Under the pieces are notes generated by a model. That model worked only from the letters and a program-made list of their open reading frames with translations, did not search any database and was not told the origin of the DNA. A DNA stretch of 64,000 nucleotides from Odobenus rosmarus divergens. Taxonomy: Eukaryota; Chordata; Mammalia; Carnivora; Odobenidae. Numbering within the stretch: position 1 is the stretch's first letter; every line of letters starts with the position of its first letter. Shown in pieces: positions 22,338 to 33,242 of the stretch. The translations under genes and the position numbers were made by a program. The stretch is from NCBI RefSeq assembly GCF_000321225.1, contig NW_004450267.1, forward strand, positions 6,928,601 to 6,992,600, written 5' to 3'.

Positions 22338-24135
22338 GTATGCCTGGAGGGAATGAGGGAGGCTGGTGGCCTGATTCTGGGGCCCATGATGACCCCAAGG
22401 TGAATAGGAGATTAGAATGTGGGGAGGTGGGGTGAGGAATGTTAACAGCCTTGCTCTATGTGGGAGGAGATCCAAAGGAGGGGTGGAATATAGCCCTGTC
22501 TTGATCTAGTGGAAAATAGTAGTATTGAAGAAGCTATTAGCATTCTTCTAGCAGTGCATGCCTTTATAAGCAATGTAAACATATGGTATCTAGTCTGATC
22601 CTGAGAAAAACTTTGGAAACAGTATGAGGTCCCATTTTTCAGGTGATGAAATGGATATCCAATGTAATAGGGAAGAACAATATAAAATAAAAGTATACAG
22701 GAAGAAAACTCAGGCATCAAAGCAGGCTACATTACTCACTCCAGTATTTAGAGTTTTATGCCTTCTTCAAAGAGTAGAGCAGACCAGGGGCTTAGTCTGA
22801 GACAGGAATTCCCAAAGAAAGCAACAGATGTCTTGAGTGAATAGAGCAGTCTGTGTATGAATCTATTCTAAGAGACTTTTCCCGGGTCAGCCTCTGGACC
22901 GTCATTATAAGCTCCCCTCATGAATGTGTTCTTTCTCACAACCATAGGCAAGTCACATTTTGAACCAGAAGTCTCCTAGTTGCTCAGGGAGTGTTCATGT
23001 AAGCTAGATGTAAAACCCAGCTCCCCTCTGACTTCCTTTGCCTTGAGAAGTTATGAGAACTGAATCAGCAATCCCTCCCCAGCCCTGCCAGCCCCTCAGA
23101 CTGCCAGCCCCCGTCCCCTCTCCAGACTGCTCCTAAATATCCACAGAAGAACCTCTGTCTGACTGTGGTTTTCTCTTGCTTCTGCTGAGATTATCACTGA
23201 TAAAATGCCACTTACATCTACTTGAGTTCTTTCTCTTCTTCTAGTCCGAATCAGTTTTAGAAGATGAAAACAAGGGAAGAGGATTGTTTCTCTTGTTTTG
23301 TGCAGTGGAAGATAGGACAAAACCTGTCCGTTTACAAGGAACATTTCTAGAAGGATCGATTGCACAGACTAGACTGGATATGCTTCCAGACACTTCAAGA
23401 CAGAAGCGATCCACTGTGGCCTAAGCCATTCTTGCTCAGAACCAAGGACACCTTGCTCAGGGAGGCGGCCCATGCGGTCCAGGACAGGCTGAGGGCAGTA
23501 GGAGTTTCTAGAGGTCTCTGGCACTTTAATATGTGACCTGCTCAGGCAGGACAAATGAAAGAGGAAAGGCAACCACTTCAAGGTTGCCTGCTGTGCCACG
23601 GGATTTCACCCTGAGATACCCAGCTGTTCCTGGGAAACCACCATTCACATCTCAGTTCCCTACTGAGGGAAGAGGCCATAGTTGAGACTCTTGGAAGAGC
23701 TTCCCCTTTTGCTCCTGCTGAAGATATTGAGGGTGTCCTTGAGCTGAACTTGGGAATACAGATCTATGTAGACTTGAGAAAAGATGGCAAGAATATTGAG
23801 ACTATGTTGCCCATAGAGGAGGATGGAATTTCAGAGAGTTGTCTGTTGCATTTCAGAGGGGAGAGGTCTCCTGGAAGGAGCAGGACATTCTACTTCAGGA
23901 GCAGATCTTGCCAGGCCCTTTGCACTCAGACCTTCAAAGGTCAATATCCCACAGCCTGCTGTGGCAGCTCTGTTCCCCAGAGCCGGTTCTTCTCGCCTTG
24001 CGTTGTGGTGTCTTCTCCAGTTTATGGTGTGAGAGAGTGTGGTGCTGCAGGGTCCTTACTGGTCTAGCTCAGGAGAGCAGTCAGTATAGAAGGGCAAAAT
24101 TGGCTTACATTTCTTCCTTTCTTTTTCTTTTCAAG
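22338..24135 (+). other. ITGB5: ITGB5 intron, 1798 bases
   Basis: Donor gtatgc, acceptor cttttcaag. No young SINE is present. A weak MIR-like stretch may lie around 22540-22700. No other exon or repeat is recognised. Open frames at 23750-24067 and 23839-24294 run into the next exon in wrong or unsupported frames. Confidence 0.85.
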
Positions 24136-24225
24136 AATTTCACAGCCTTGATACCTGGAACAACAGTGGAGATTTTACATGGAGACTCCAAAAATATCAT
24201 TCAGCTGATTATCAATGCATACAAT
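24136..24225 (+). CDS. ITGB5: ITGB5 coding exon (probably exon 8): beta-I domain C-terminal part
   Basis: 90 bases, 30 codons, phase 0-0, starting [14 protein letters not shown] and ending [10 protein letters not shown]. The acceptor is ttcttttcaag and the donor is gtaagt (strong). The exon covers the last strand and helix of the beta-I domain, equivalent to beta-3 LIPGTTVGVL...VLQLIVDAY, the region whose alpha-7 helix shifts on activation (family knowledge). The first codons form an N-F-T glycosylation sequon, matching the site at human Asn347. Codon 24178-24180 is CAT (His), where I recall Asp in human; it lies next to the residue aligned with beta-3 Met335, an ADMIDAS backbone ligand. G/C at third codon positions is only 12 of 30, in contrast to the 430-base exon. 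Confidence 0.97.
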
Positions 24226-24365
24226 GTAAGTCAGCAGTTTCTTCCCCACTGCCACCTCAACCCCACCCTCTCCCGCCAAGGCCCCAGGAGCTGATGTGCA
24301 TGCAGGTGGGCAGTGAATTATGCTGGTGTGTGTGGCTCTGCTTCCTTTGCCTGTCTCTCTCTCTC

Positions 24366-24552
24366 TTTTTTTTTTTTTAAAGATCTTATTTATTTATTCG
24401 AGAGAGAGAGAGCAGGAGCAGGGATAGGGCAGTGGGGAGAAGCAGACTCCCTACTGAGCAGGGAGCCCGATGCGGGGCTGGATCCCAGGACCCTGGGATC
24501 ATGACCTGAGCTGAAGGCAGACACTTAATCAGCTGAGCCACCCAGGTGCCCC
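24366..24552 (-). mobile_element. CAN-SINE, antisense, 140 bases after a coding exon
   Basis: Poly-T, aagatcttatttatttattc, GA-rich body and end gagccacccaggtgcccc. Flanked by similar gcctgtctct sequences. Confidence 0.94.
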
Positions 24553-26265
24553 TTTTGCTGCCTGTCTCTTCAGTTTGATGCCTTCCTCCTTCACTCAGGT
24601 TTGGGATGGAGAAGGCCATCCCACTTGATGCATCCTCTCCCCTTGCCTCTGCCCTCTTGACTCTCATCAAAAGTTGAACCCAGTGATCAGCAAATGGCTC
24701 AGTCAGACTCAGGCCAGTGGCCCCTGGACATGCTTGGGTTCTGACTTCATGATAGCCTGGGCCCATTGGAGCACCATGCTTGGGTGGGCATGGGTTCTCT
24801 GCCCCCGCCCTGTTGCCGAGGTGATCCTTCCTGTGTGTCGGCAGGAAGTGAGAAGCATGCACACTGACCTCGCATCCCAGTGGGCAGGACAGTCAACATT
24901 CCCCGTGCTCTTAGAGCTCCGCATCAAGCTGCAGACCAAAATGGAATATAAGGATCCGAGAAGAAGCAAAAGGTCTTTTGCCTGCTCACTTAGGTCTGAT
25001 TGTAATCAGGGCCTTTCAGAGAGAGGCTGTGAGGGCCTGGTGAGTTCTCTGCTCTGTAACTTGTCACACTGACCGGGCTCTCTGTGAGTAGTAAGTGGGG
25101 CACTCCCAGACGTGCTTTAGCTGTCCCTTCCTCAGGCCGAGCCCAGCTCCATGATTCCCAAACTTCTCTCCTTCCTATCCTCCTTTCCCTCAGTTCTGTG
25201 GACCCGTGAAGTACTTGATTCAGACCTACTTTTCTCGGGAGAATCGCAAGCCCAGTTTCTTGTGCTGGCAAGTTCATACCCTCAGCCCTCCCCTCCCTGC
25301 TAAGCCCCACTAGGGTTGCAGCTTTCAGTGTCCACCCAGCCCCTCGTGGGGCCAGGTAATTCCCAAATTGGAATTCAGAGTGCATCTTCCTGTTAAAACA
25401 AAGTTATGCATAAAGTAAATATACTTTAAGTAGCACTATTAGTCCTAAACTTATGTAGAATAGACATTTGTGGGCTAACCTCTGGGAACCTCATTATCCA
25501 CTATGGCACCACACGTGTGGTAGAAAAACCATCTTACTTTCCCAACCGTGACTGATACACAAATGAGTATTTAGAGCTCTGCCTCTCCAGTGTTGACTTC
25601 GTCAACCTACTGATGCAGTCCTGTTTTGAGTTACAAATACTGCTCAGCTGACCAGGAACCAGAGGTAATGTCCTTGCCACTGGGGGACCCCAGAGCCCTC
25701 ACTTGGTCTCCGGGAGCTTGAGCGTCCGGGCAATGAGGATTTGTGGATAGCTTTCTGTCCTCTAACCACCCCCACCTTCTATTGCAGTTAAAGCTCCTCT
25801 TCTCACAAATGCTCCAATCCCTCCTCACTCCTGGAACTTCCTATTGAGAGAAACCAAAGACTTCCTTCCCCATCTCTTACCCCATTCCCCACACACTGAC
25901 ATCCTCTTTTCTGTTCTCTGATTTTTAAGTCTTCACCAGACCCAGCAGGCCAGGGTTTCCGGGTTCACCTTATCTTTGGTGGTTTTCACATTTCCACGTT
26001 GGGTGGAAACATGACTTACCGACAGAGTGTCTTAGAAGAGTGTGTGTGTGAGGGAGGGGGCCCAGGCCTGCTAATGTCACCCCCTTTCTGAGGGCCACTC
26101 CTTACTGTGAACCTCTTTGGCCTCAAGCTCTGGACACTGGACTAGAGGGGTCAGAGTGGAGAGAACCCCCTGGTGCTGCTCTCCCCGTCCCTCTGGGGGT
26201 GCAGGGGCTGAGAGACCCCTGGGTAAGGAAAGGAGAGGGGCTGCTGTTGGACCTTTTGGCACTGT

Positions 26266-26309
26266 GGGGTGTGTGTGCATGCATGGGTGCGTGTGTGTGT
26301 GTGTGTGAG
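26266..26309. repeat. Imperfect (TG)n microsatellite
   Basis: gtgtgtgtgcatgcatgggt followed by a pure GT run. Confidence 0.85.
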
Positions 26310-27089
26310 ACCATAGTTTGCCTTTTGCCAAGCCAGGGCCTTTGGAAAAGAAATGGCTGAAGAGTAAGCCCATCTTGGGCTCTAGGGTGGGGTGAGGATC
26401 TCTCCTAGGTTTCTGGGGAGGAGCCCCTTCCCCAGCATTTCCATCCTTAGATAGCTCCTGAGTTTAGATCCTGTTGGGAGGCTGGCTGACCTACCTTCGG
26501 GGCTCCCCCGAGAGAACTTCCTGCTGAAGGCCTAGGCTCTCTGCTCCCATGGCTTTAATTAAGGAGGGCATAATGACCGGCTGGGTGGGAAAATGGTGCT
26601 TTGTGTGGCTGAGTGGTTCTACACTCCAACATTTGTGTGTGGGACCGCTGAAAACCAGGGAGCACAAGGCATTATTGTCAGTTCCCTGTGTGGGAGCTTG
26701 TAAATGCCTTTCTCTGAGATATGTTGCAGTGGCCCTGAGCAGGTTTATTACATCTAAATTCATTTTCTTAATGAAAATCCAGGGACCTGGGGAACATGCT
26801 CTGTGTGGTTGGTGGAGGTTAGGAGTGGAATGAAGAGCCTTGTCTGCTGCTGAGGAGTCGGGGTCTGGATGAACAGAGAAAGCGATCTTTTCCAGGCAGG
26901 AGCTACATTTCACCTGTGATGAACTCTGAGCGTCCAGGACCATAGCTTAACTCTGAGCTCAGCTGGCTCCTATGAAAGAACGTGTTAGGAAATGAGACAC
27001 ACAACTTATGAATGAACATTTGAAACTCAGCTCTTAACATGGCTGATTCTGGAATGCTATCCACAGTGACAATTCAAATTTAGTGGAAA

Positions 27090-27275
27090 TATTTTAAAGG
27101 AGTATTATTGAGATCATGAACAAAATAAACTGTACAGATTTAAAGTGTAAAATTTGACAAGGTTTGACACAGGTACACATTTTTGAAACCATCACCACCA
27201 CCAAGATATTGAACATGTGTATCAGCTCAAAGAGTTGGGATCGTTGGGAATTCCCTACTTCCGCCCCCTCCCTTC
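27090..27275 (-). mobile_element. Old L1 3' end, antisense
   Basis: 'aggagtattattgagatcat', 'aactgtacagatttaaagtg' and 'aaccatcaccaccaccaaga' are the reverse L1M 3' terminus. Confidence 0.7.
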
Positions 27276-28439
27276 AGTGGGCATTTTAAAGATACTAACT
27301 ACACTAATATGAGACAGCTAGGTATCTGGAGCCAAGTCTAGTTGGTGGAAGCCGTGTTGGGCCTCTTGGTGCTCAGCATTGAGTAGTACCTGTTTCACAG
27401 GTCGTGGTCATTTCTGACAGACAGAAGGCCGGGGCTGGGCCTCGAGGGCGTGTGTGTGTGCACATGCACTTAGTGTGCACTTAGCTCTGGTTTTCCTTTC
27501 ACCTGCTCCTCTCCCTGGCCTAAGTCTGAGCCCAGCTGTGACCGGACTGTTTGCTTTTCTCTGTGTTACCTTACCGTCTCGGTGTTTTGTGGTGGATTCC
27601 ATATGAGTCATGCAGCAGATGACTAAGTTTGGGTGTTGACTCTGACCTCCCCTAGAGAGCTGGCCAACCATCTGTGGGGACGTTCTGAAGAGATTTTGGT
27701 TGAAGCACATGCAACAGATGAAACAGCTGTGGGATTTAGCCAGGCTGAGGAGGGAACCATATGGGAAGGGTATGTTTAAATCCATGTCTTACAGACTCGA
27801 GTCTGTTGTAGACAGCTTTCATAGTGTGAAATCTTCAACTCTGGGCTTTGATTTATGTATTTTTGCTTGCTGTGCCAAATTCTTTGTTGTGAGAGATCAC
27901 CAAGTCCTCTCAAGAGGGGTTAGCAATGTGGAGTTTGGCTGTGCTGTCAGTGCTGGGGAGAGGTTCTCTTCCAGAGCCCAGAGGGAGGCTCTGGGTGCAC
28001 ACACACAACACCAGCCTTATGTTACCCTGAGAAAGGGGAATAGGGCTCAGAATCATGGGGGGGCTCTTTTCAAACTGGGGAAGAACAGAAGGAGCTGGAA
28101 ACCGCTAGCCTGGCATGTGGAGGGTAGTAGGAGAGGCTGTGGTAGATGTTCCTCCTAGCGGAGCGCGTGTTCCTCTTTTCATCGTTGTCATCCAGTGTGC
28201 GCCCACCCACAACACAGCTGGCCTGACTTAAAGCAACCTCAGATGTGACCTAGCCTGCCTGAGGATGTTAATAGCCTTTAAACTTGTGACATCCTTGACA
28301 TTGTCTCCTTGTCCTAGGATGAGGAGTAAGGAAACATCTTCAGGGGCAGATCTGGTAGGAGTTAAGTGAATTTCAGGAGTCATATGTAAGTCTTCAGGCA
28401 TAAGAACTGCATTGCCTGTAGCTTTGATCCTCTACTGTA

Positions 28440-28625
28440 TTTTATGTTCCATTCCATGTATTCATTCATTTGTTCAGCAAATATATACCAATGGCCTGAT
28501 GTGTGGCAGACGTCATCTATGTCTTGGGGGGAAAAAAAAAGTAAACACAACACTGTCCTGTCCTCTGGGATCCCGTAGTCTTTTACAGGAGATAGACCCT
28601 TATGACCAGAATGCAACCTGACCAT
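28440..28625. repeat. Ancient mammalian interspersed repeat, family unclear
   Basis: 'tattcattcatttgttcagc' with 'ggcctgatgtgtggcagacg' recalls a common ancient repeat; similar pieces occur at about 48720-48800 and 52060-52200. Confidence 0.4.
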
Positions 28626-28639
28626 CGGTACGTTCTAAG

Positions 28640-28780
28640 GTCGAACACTGCAGGGAGAAGCCCTGGTTCTGTCTGCCTGCTTTCAGCAGCTGAATGACCC
28701 TGGATGATACCTTTTCTTTGGCCTCAGTTCCCACTTCCATAAACTGACAGGTTTGAACTGAATAATCTCCACAATTCCTA
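28640..28780 (+). repeat. MIR fragment, sense
   Basis: 'ctgaatgaccctggatgata' and 'ttggcctcagttcccacttc' follow MIR order. Confidence 0.6.
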
Positions 28781-29779
28781 TCCCCTGCCCCCAACATCTT
28801 AAGAGTTTCTGATTCCTATGGGGAGTAGGAATAACACAAACTTCAGATCACAACACAAGGCTTTGGGGTCTTATGGCCAGAATGAAGCACAGATTTGATT
28901 TCCACCCATTACAATCACCAGTTCATTCAATAGGAGTCCCAGTCCCCAGTGCTCTTTCTCCCCTGTTAATGCTTCCAGGTGGCAGCTCCAGCAGATCTTC
29001 ATGGGGAGGGAGCACTAGTGTTTCCTCCCAATGTCTTGTTGGCAAGCCACAGGACCCTCATGTTTTATCTGACTGATCCTAAGTAATTTTTTACATAGCT
29101 TCAATCTACCTAGCTCTTTTTTGATATACTGATTTACCTCATTCTCATAGTTATTCACAATTAGAAGATATGTATATTTTAAATTGACCTTGTCTTAGAA
29201 TATAAATTGGTAGTAATCAAAATAGTATGGTACTGGCACAAAAATAGACACATAGATCAGTGGAACAGAAAAGAGACTCCAGAAATAAAGCCACAATTAT
29301 ATGGTCAATTATCTATGATAAAGTAGGCAAGAACATACAATGGAGAAAATAAAGTCTCTTCAATAAACGGTGCTGGGGAGACTGGACTGCCACATGCAAA
29401 AAAATGAAGTTGGAACACTTTCTAACATATGCACAAAAATAAATAAACTCAAAATGGATTAAAGACCTGAATGTGAGACCTGAAACCATACAAATTCTAG
29501 AAGAGAGCACAGGCGGTAAATTCTCTGACATCAGCTATAGCAACATTTTTCTAGATGTGTCTCCTAAAGCAAGGGAAAGAAAAGCAAACATAAACTATTG
29601 GGACTACATCAAAATAAAAAGCTTCTGCACAGCAAAGGAAACCATCAACAAAACAAAAAGACAACCCACTGAATGGGAGAAGATATTTGCAAATGTATGT
29701 ATCCAAATACAGGGTGAATATTCAAAATATAGAAAGAATTTGTTTTTTTTTCCTTTATAGAAAGAATTTATATAACTCA

Positions 29780-29890
29780 GGGTGCCTGGCTGGTTCAGTC
29801 AGTGGAGCATGTGACTCTTGATCTTAGGGTCATGAGTTTGAGCCCCACATTAGGTGTAGAGATTACTTAAAAAGAAAATCTTAAAAAAAA
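29780..29890 (+). mobile_element. Short CAN-SINE, sense, nested in L1
   Basis: gggtgcctggctggttcagt, 'tcttgatcttagggtcatga', 'gtgtagagattacttaaaaa', poly-A. Perfect 19-base duplication aaagaatttatataactca at 29761-29779 and 29891-29909. Confidence 0.95.
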
Positions 29891-29956
29891 AAAGAATTTA
29901 TATAACTCAATACCAAAAAAAATCTGATTAAAAATGGGCAGAGGACTTAAACAGAC

Positions 29957-30137
29957 TTTTTTTTTTTTAAAGATTTTATTTATTTTGACAGAGAGAGAGT
30001 ACAGGCAGGGGGAGTGGCAGGCAGAGGGAGAGGGAGAAGCAGGCTCCCTGATGAGCAGGGAGCTCGATCCCAGGACCCTGGGATCATGACCCAAGCCGAA
30101 GGCAGACGCTTAACCGTCTGAGCCACCCAGGCGCCCC
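29957..30137 (-). mobile_element. CAN-SINE, antisense, nested in L1
   Basis: Poly-T, antisense body and end gagccacccaggcgcccc. The flanks acagacttttt and tagacattttt look like a diverged target-site duplication. L1 sequence resumes right after it. Confidence 0.93.
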
Positions 30138-31209
30138 AATAGACATTTTTCTGAAGAAGACATACAAATAGCCAATAGACATATGAAAAGATGCCCTACA
30201 TAACTAATCTTCAGGGAAATGCAAATCAAAGCCACAATGAGATATATTACCTCACACCCGTCAGAATGGCTAAAATCAAAGTGACAAGGAATAGCAAGTG
30301 TTGGTGAGGTTGTGGAGAAAGGGGAACCCTCATGCACTGTTGATGGGAATGCAAGCTGGTGCAGCCACTCTGGAAAACAGTACGGAAGTTCCTCAAAAAA
30401 ATTAAAAGTAGAAATACCATATGATCCACGTATTCCACTATTGGGTATTTACTCAAAGAAAATGAAAACACTAATTCAAAAAGATACAGGCACCCCTATG
30501 TTTATTGCAGCATTATTTACAAAAGCCAAGATATGGAAACAGCCTAAGTAGACAGTGGATAAAGTAGAAGTGGTGTGTATACACGATGGAATATTACGCA
30601 GTCATAAAAAAGATATTGTGCCATTTGTGACAACATGGATGGACCTAGAGGGTATTGAGCTAAGTGAAATAAGTTAGACTGAGAAACACAAATACCATAT
30701 GATTCTACTCATAAGTGGTATCTTAAGAAAAAAAAAACAAACAAAAAGCAGAATCAGACCTATAAATAAAGAGAACAAACTGATGGTTGCCAGAGAGGAG
30801 GAGAAGGGGAAATTGGGCAAAATGGGTGAAAGGGGGAGAGAGAGAGAGAGAAATACAACTTCTAGTTACGGAATGAATAAGTCACAGGAATAAAAGGCAC
30901 AGTATAAGGAATAAAAAAAAAAATGACCTGTCTTTCAAAAATAATTTTCAGTTTCTTCCACTAGGTCTGAACCCCTGAGCATAGCTGCCATTAAAACATC
31001 CATCCATTCATTCAACAGAAGCTTGGTTCAATCCTAGGGAGAAATATGATAGGGCTGTGGGAACTCACAGCTCACTGGGGAAAGGAGCTCGGTAAAGAAC
31101 TAACTGTGTTCAGCAGGAGAGTGCTGTGTATGTTGAAAGGTGCTCACACAACTCTCTGCCAGTTGAGGCTGACACAAGAGGAAGTGGATTTAAGAGAGAG
31201 AGTATTTTT

Positions 31210-31397
31210 TTTTTTTAATTTTATTTATTTATTTGATAGAGAGCGAGAGAGCACAAGCAGGGGGAGCAGTAGAGGGAGAGGGAGAAGCAGGCTCCCCGCG
31301 GAGCAGGGAGCCCGATGCAGGGCTCGATCCCAGGACCCTGGGATCATGACCTGAGCCGAAGGCAGACACTTAACCATCTGAGCCACCCAGGCGCCCC
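31210..31397 (-). mobile_element. CAN-SINE, antisense, young
   Basis: Perfect 18-base duplication aagagagagagtattttt at 31192-31209 and 31398-31415 around a full antisense body. Confidence 0.96.
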
Positions 31398-31839
31398 AAG
31401 AGAGAGAGTATTTTTAGAGGTGTAGAAGCACTTGGACAATTTGTTGCAAAGGGGGAGACTATTTTTTGCAGGGTGTATTTTCAACAAGCTATTAATTTGT
31501 TAGGAAAACTGCATATTTAACTTATTCAAGTTTAGCACTACAGGCTCAGGAAAAAAGGGGGGAAAAAAAACCCCAAAAAACAAAGAAAAGAACCCCAGAA
31601 GAGCAAGAGGCAGTCCTGCCAGCCATCTGTTCATGTTCCCTGAAGTACACCTGAGAAAGGGTGCGGGCCTCAAGGGTCATCCGTTGATCTTGGGGTCCAT
31701 GTATCTGTGTGTCTCTCAGAGTGTGTGCATCCTGCCATACTGAATGTACTTAGCGTATAAACATTTATTTTTTGTAAGATGTAGCCCCTAGATACAAGCC
31801 AGTTCATTGGGCCTGAGTCACCAAAGTACGTCCTCCTTA

Positions 31840-32515
31840 GAGATTTTCAGTGGCAAGTTTTTCAACTTACAGGCGTGCTTCTGCGAAATTTGCACAAACT
31901 CCTCACAAACTAAATAGTATCCAGCACCCAGATCCAAAAACGATATTACTAACACCCAGAACCACCTATTAAGCCCTCTTCCATTATTTATCCCTCCAAG
32001 GGTAACCATTAATTTGCCTTTTTTTAAATTTCATATGAATAGAATCATACAGTATGTATGCTATTTGTGTCTGGCTTCTTTCAGGCCGTGTTGTAAGATT
32101 CATCTATGTCATGGAATGTCATATTTCATTAATTGTTACTGTATGGTATTCTATGTGAACACACCATAATTGTTTTGTTAAAAGTCTGTTCTACCGTTGA
32201 CAGGCATTTGGGTGGTTTTGATTTCTAGCTACTATGGACAGTGTTGCTATAAACATTCTCATACATGTCTCTGGTCAGAAGGCATCTCTGTTGCGTATAA
32301 TCCTACAGTGAATTACTAGGTCCAGGGTTGGTCCAAGCATTAGTAGATGTTGCCTAATGGTTTTCTCAAAGCTTGTACCAATTCACACAGCAGGGTGAGG
32401 GCCCCAGTTGCTCCACCCATCCTTTCCAACACTTGATATTTTTGGTCTTTTTATTTTTTCTATTCTGATGGGTAACTTTGGCTTGATTTTTATTTCATTC
32501 ACCATCTTGAGAACA
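31840..32515 (-). mobile_element. Old L1 3' fragment, antisense
   Basis: 'ccaagggtaaccattaattt', 'tgaatagaatcatacagtat', 'gggtggttttgatttctagc' and 'cctttccaacacttgatatt' are reverse L1M phrases. Confidence 0.75.
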
Positions 32516-33107
32516 TAATCCCCGTGTAAGATACTATCTTTCAGAATGTGGTTCAAAACTCAGCGAATGTGGTCCTCATCTGATGGAGGGTGGGTGTGAG
32601 TGTGAGCATTGGCAGGATGCATTCAGGAGAAATGGTTTTGCTGAACTGGGTTTTGAAGGTTGACAAGATGCTAGCCAGGGGAAGAGAAGAGAGAAGAGCC
32701 ATTGACTAAGGGAACACTGTCCCGGGCCCATGTAAGGGGGCACGTGGCAAGATTTGAGGAGCTGCATGTCCAAATCTGAGTGGGATGAGAAGTGACTCTG
32801 GAATGGCGAGCAGGGACAGAGCATCACCCCCTGGAAGCAGAGAGTTACCATATGGCAGGTGGACCCTTGTCAACCTCACTGAGCCCATGGAGGGAGACCT
32901 CGGGCCATGTCTGGCTAGGTGGTGTGTGGGTGTGGAGAGAAGGGAAAGGATGAGGGACGGGCAGTGAACCAAGCCCACTGGCTCTTGCCTTGGCCTGAGA
33001 CTCCTGAGTTAGAGACAGTCATGTGGGCCTCAGAGGACCAGTACGGCAAACATCTCTGCTGCAACCTGTACTAAATGGTTCTGGCTTCGTCTTCTCTCTC
33101 TGTTCAG

Positions 33108-33242
33108 AGCATCCGGTCTAAAGTGGAGGTGTCCGTCTGGGATCAGCCTGAGGATCTTAATCTCTTCTTCACTGCTACCTGCCAGGATGGTGTGTCCTAC
33201 CCTGGCCAGAGGAAGTGTGAAGGCCTGAAGATTGGGGACACG
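33108..33242 (+). CDS. ITGB5: ITGB5 coding exon (probably exon 9): beta-I to hybrid domain junction
   Basis: 135 bases, 45 codons, phase 0-0, starting [20 protein letters not shown] and ending CEGLKIGDT. The acceptor is tctctgttcag and the donor is gtaagt. The start SIRSKVE closes the beta-I domain and the rest is the second half of the hybrid domain, which in the linear chain resumes after the inserted beta-I domain (family knowledge). The two Cys residues of TATC and RKCEGLKIG are conserved with beta-3 (NATC, KSCMGLKIG) and form a disulfide in the family. I recall KVELSV in human, so Leu to Val here. By homology this is human residues 377-421. Confidence 0.97.

Larger units (their letters stand above)
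29197..30923 (+). mobile_element. L1 3' fragment (ORF2 end, 3' UTR, poly-A), sense, with two nested SINEs
   Basis: The plus strand carries a broken L1 ORF2 C-terminal region; conserved words include [17 protein letters not shown] and WKQPK. It ends in aataaaaaaaaaaa at 30910-30923. It is 5'-truncated. Similar sequences tgaccttgtctta (29184-29196) and tgacctgtcttt (30924-30935) may be its target-site duplication. Two CAN-SINEs interrupt it at 29780-29890 and 29957-30137. Not functional. Confidence 0.85.
24226..33107 (+). other. ITGB5: ITGB5 intron, 8882 bases
   Basis: Donor gtaagt, acceptor tctctgttcag. Contents: an antisense CAN-SINE about 140 bases after the exon (24366-24552), a TG repeat at 26266-26309, an L1 3' fragment at 27090-27275, MIR-like repeats at 28440-28780, a sense L1 fragment with two nested CAN-SINEs (29197-30923), an antisense CAN-SINE (31210-31397) and an antisense L1 fragment (31840-32515). 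Nothing recognisable lies in 24553-26265, 26310-27089, 27300-28430, 28800-29180, 31420-31835 or 32520-33107. Confidence 0.88.

Noticed and set aside
26560..26830. Possible conserved non-coding element (AT-rich stretch with clean sequence)
   Set aside because: It looks unlike known repeats, but conservation cannot be judged from one sequence, so it is not claimed.
29473..29760. 95-codon frame with L1 ORF2 similarity as a cellular gene
   Set aside because: It is part of a truncated, interrupted L1 fragment.
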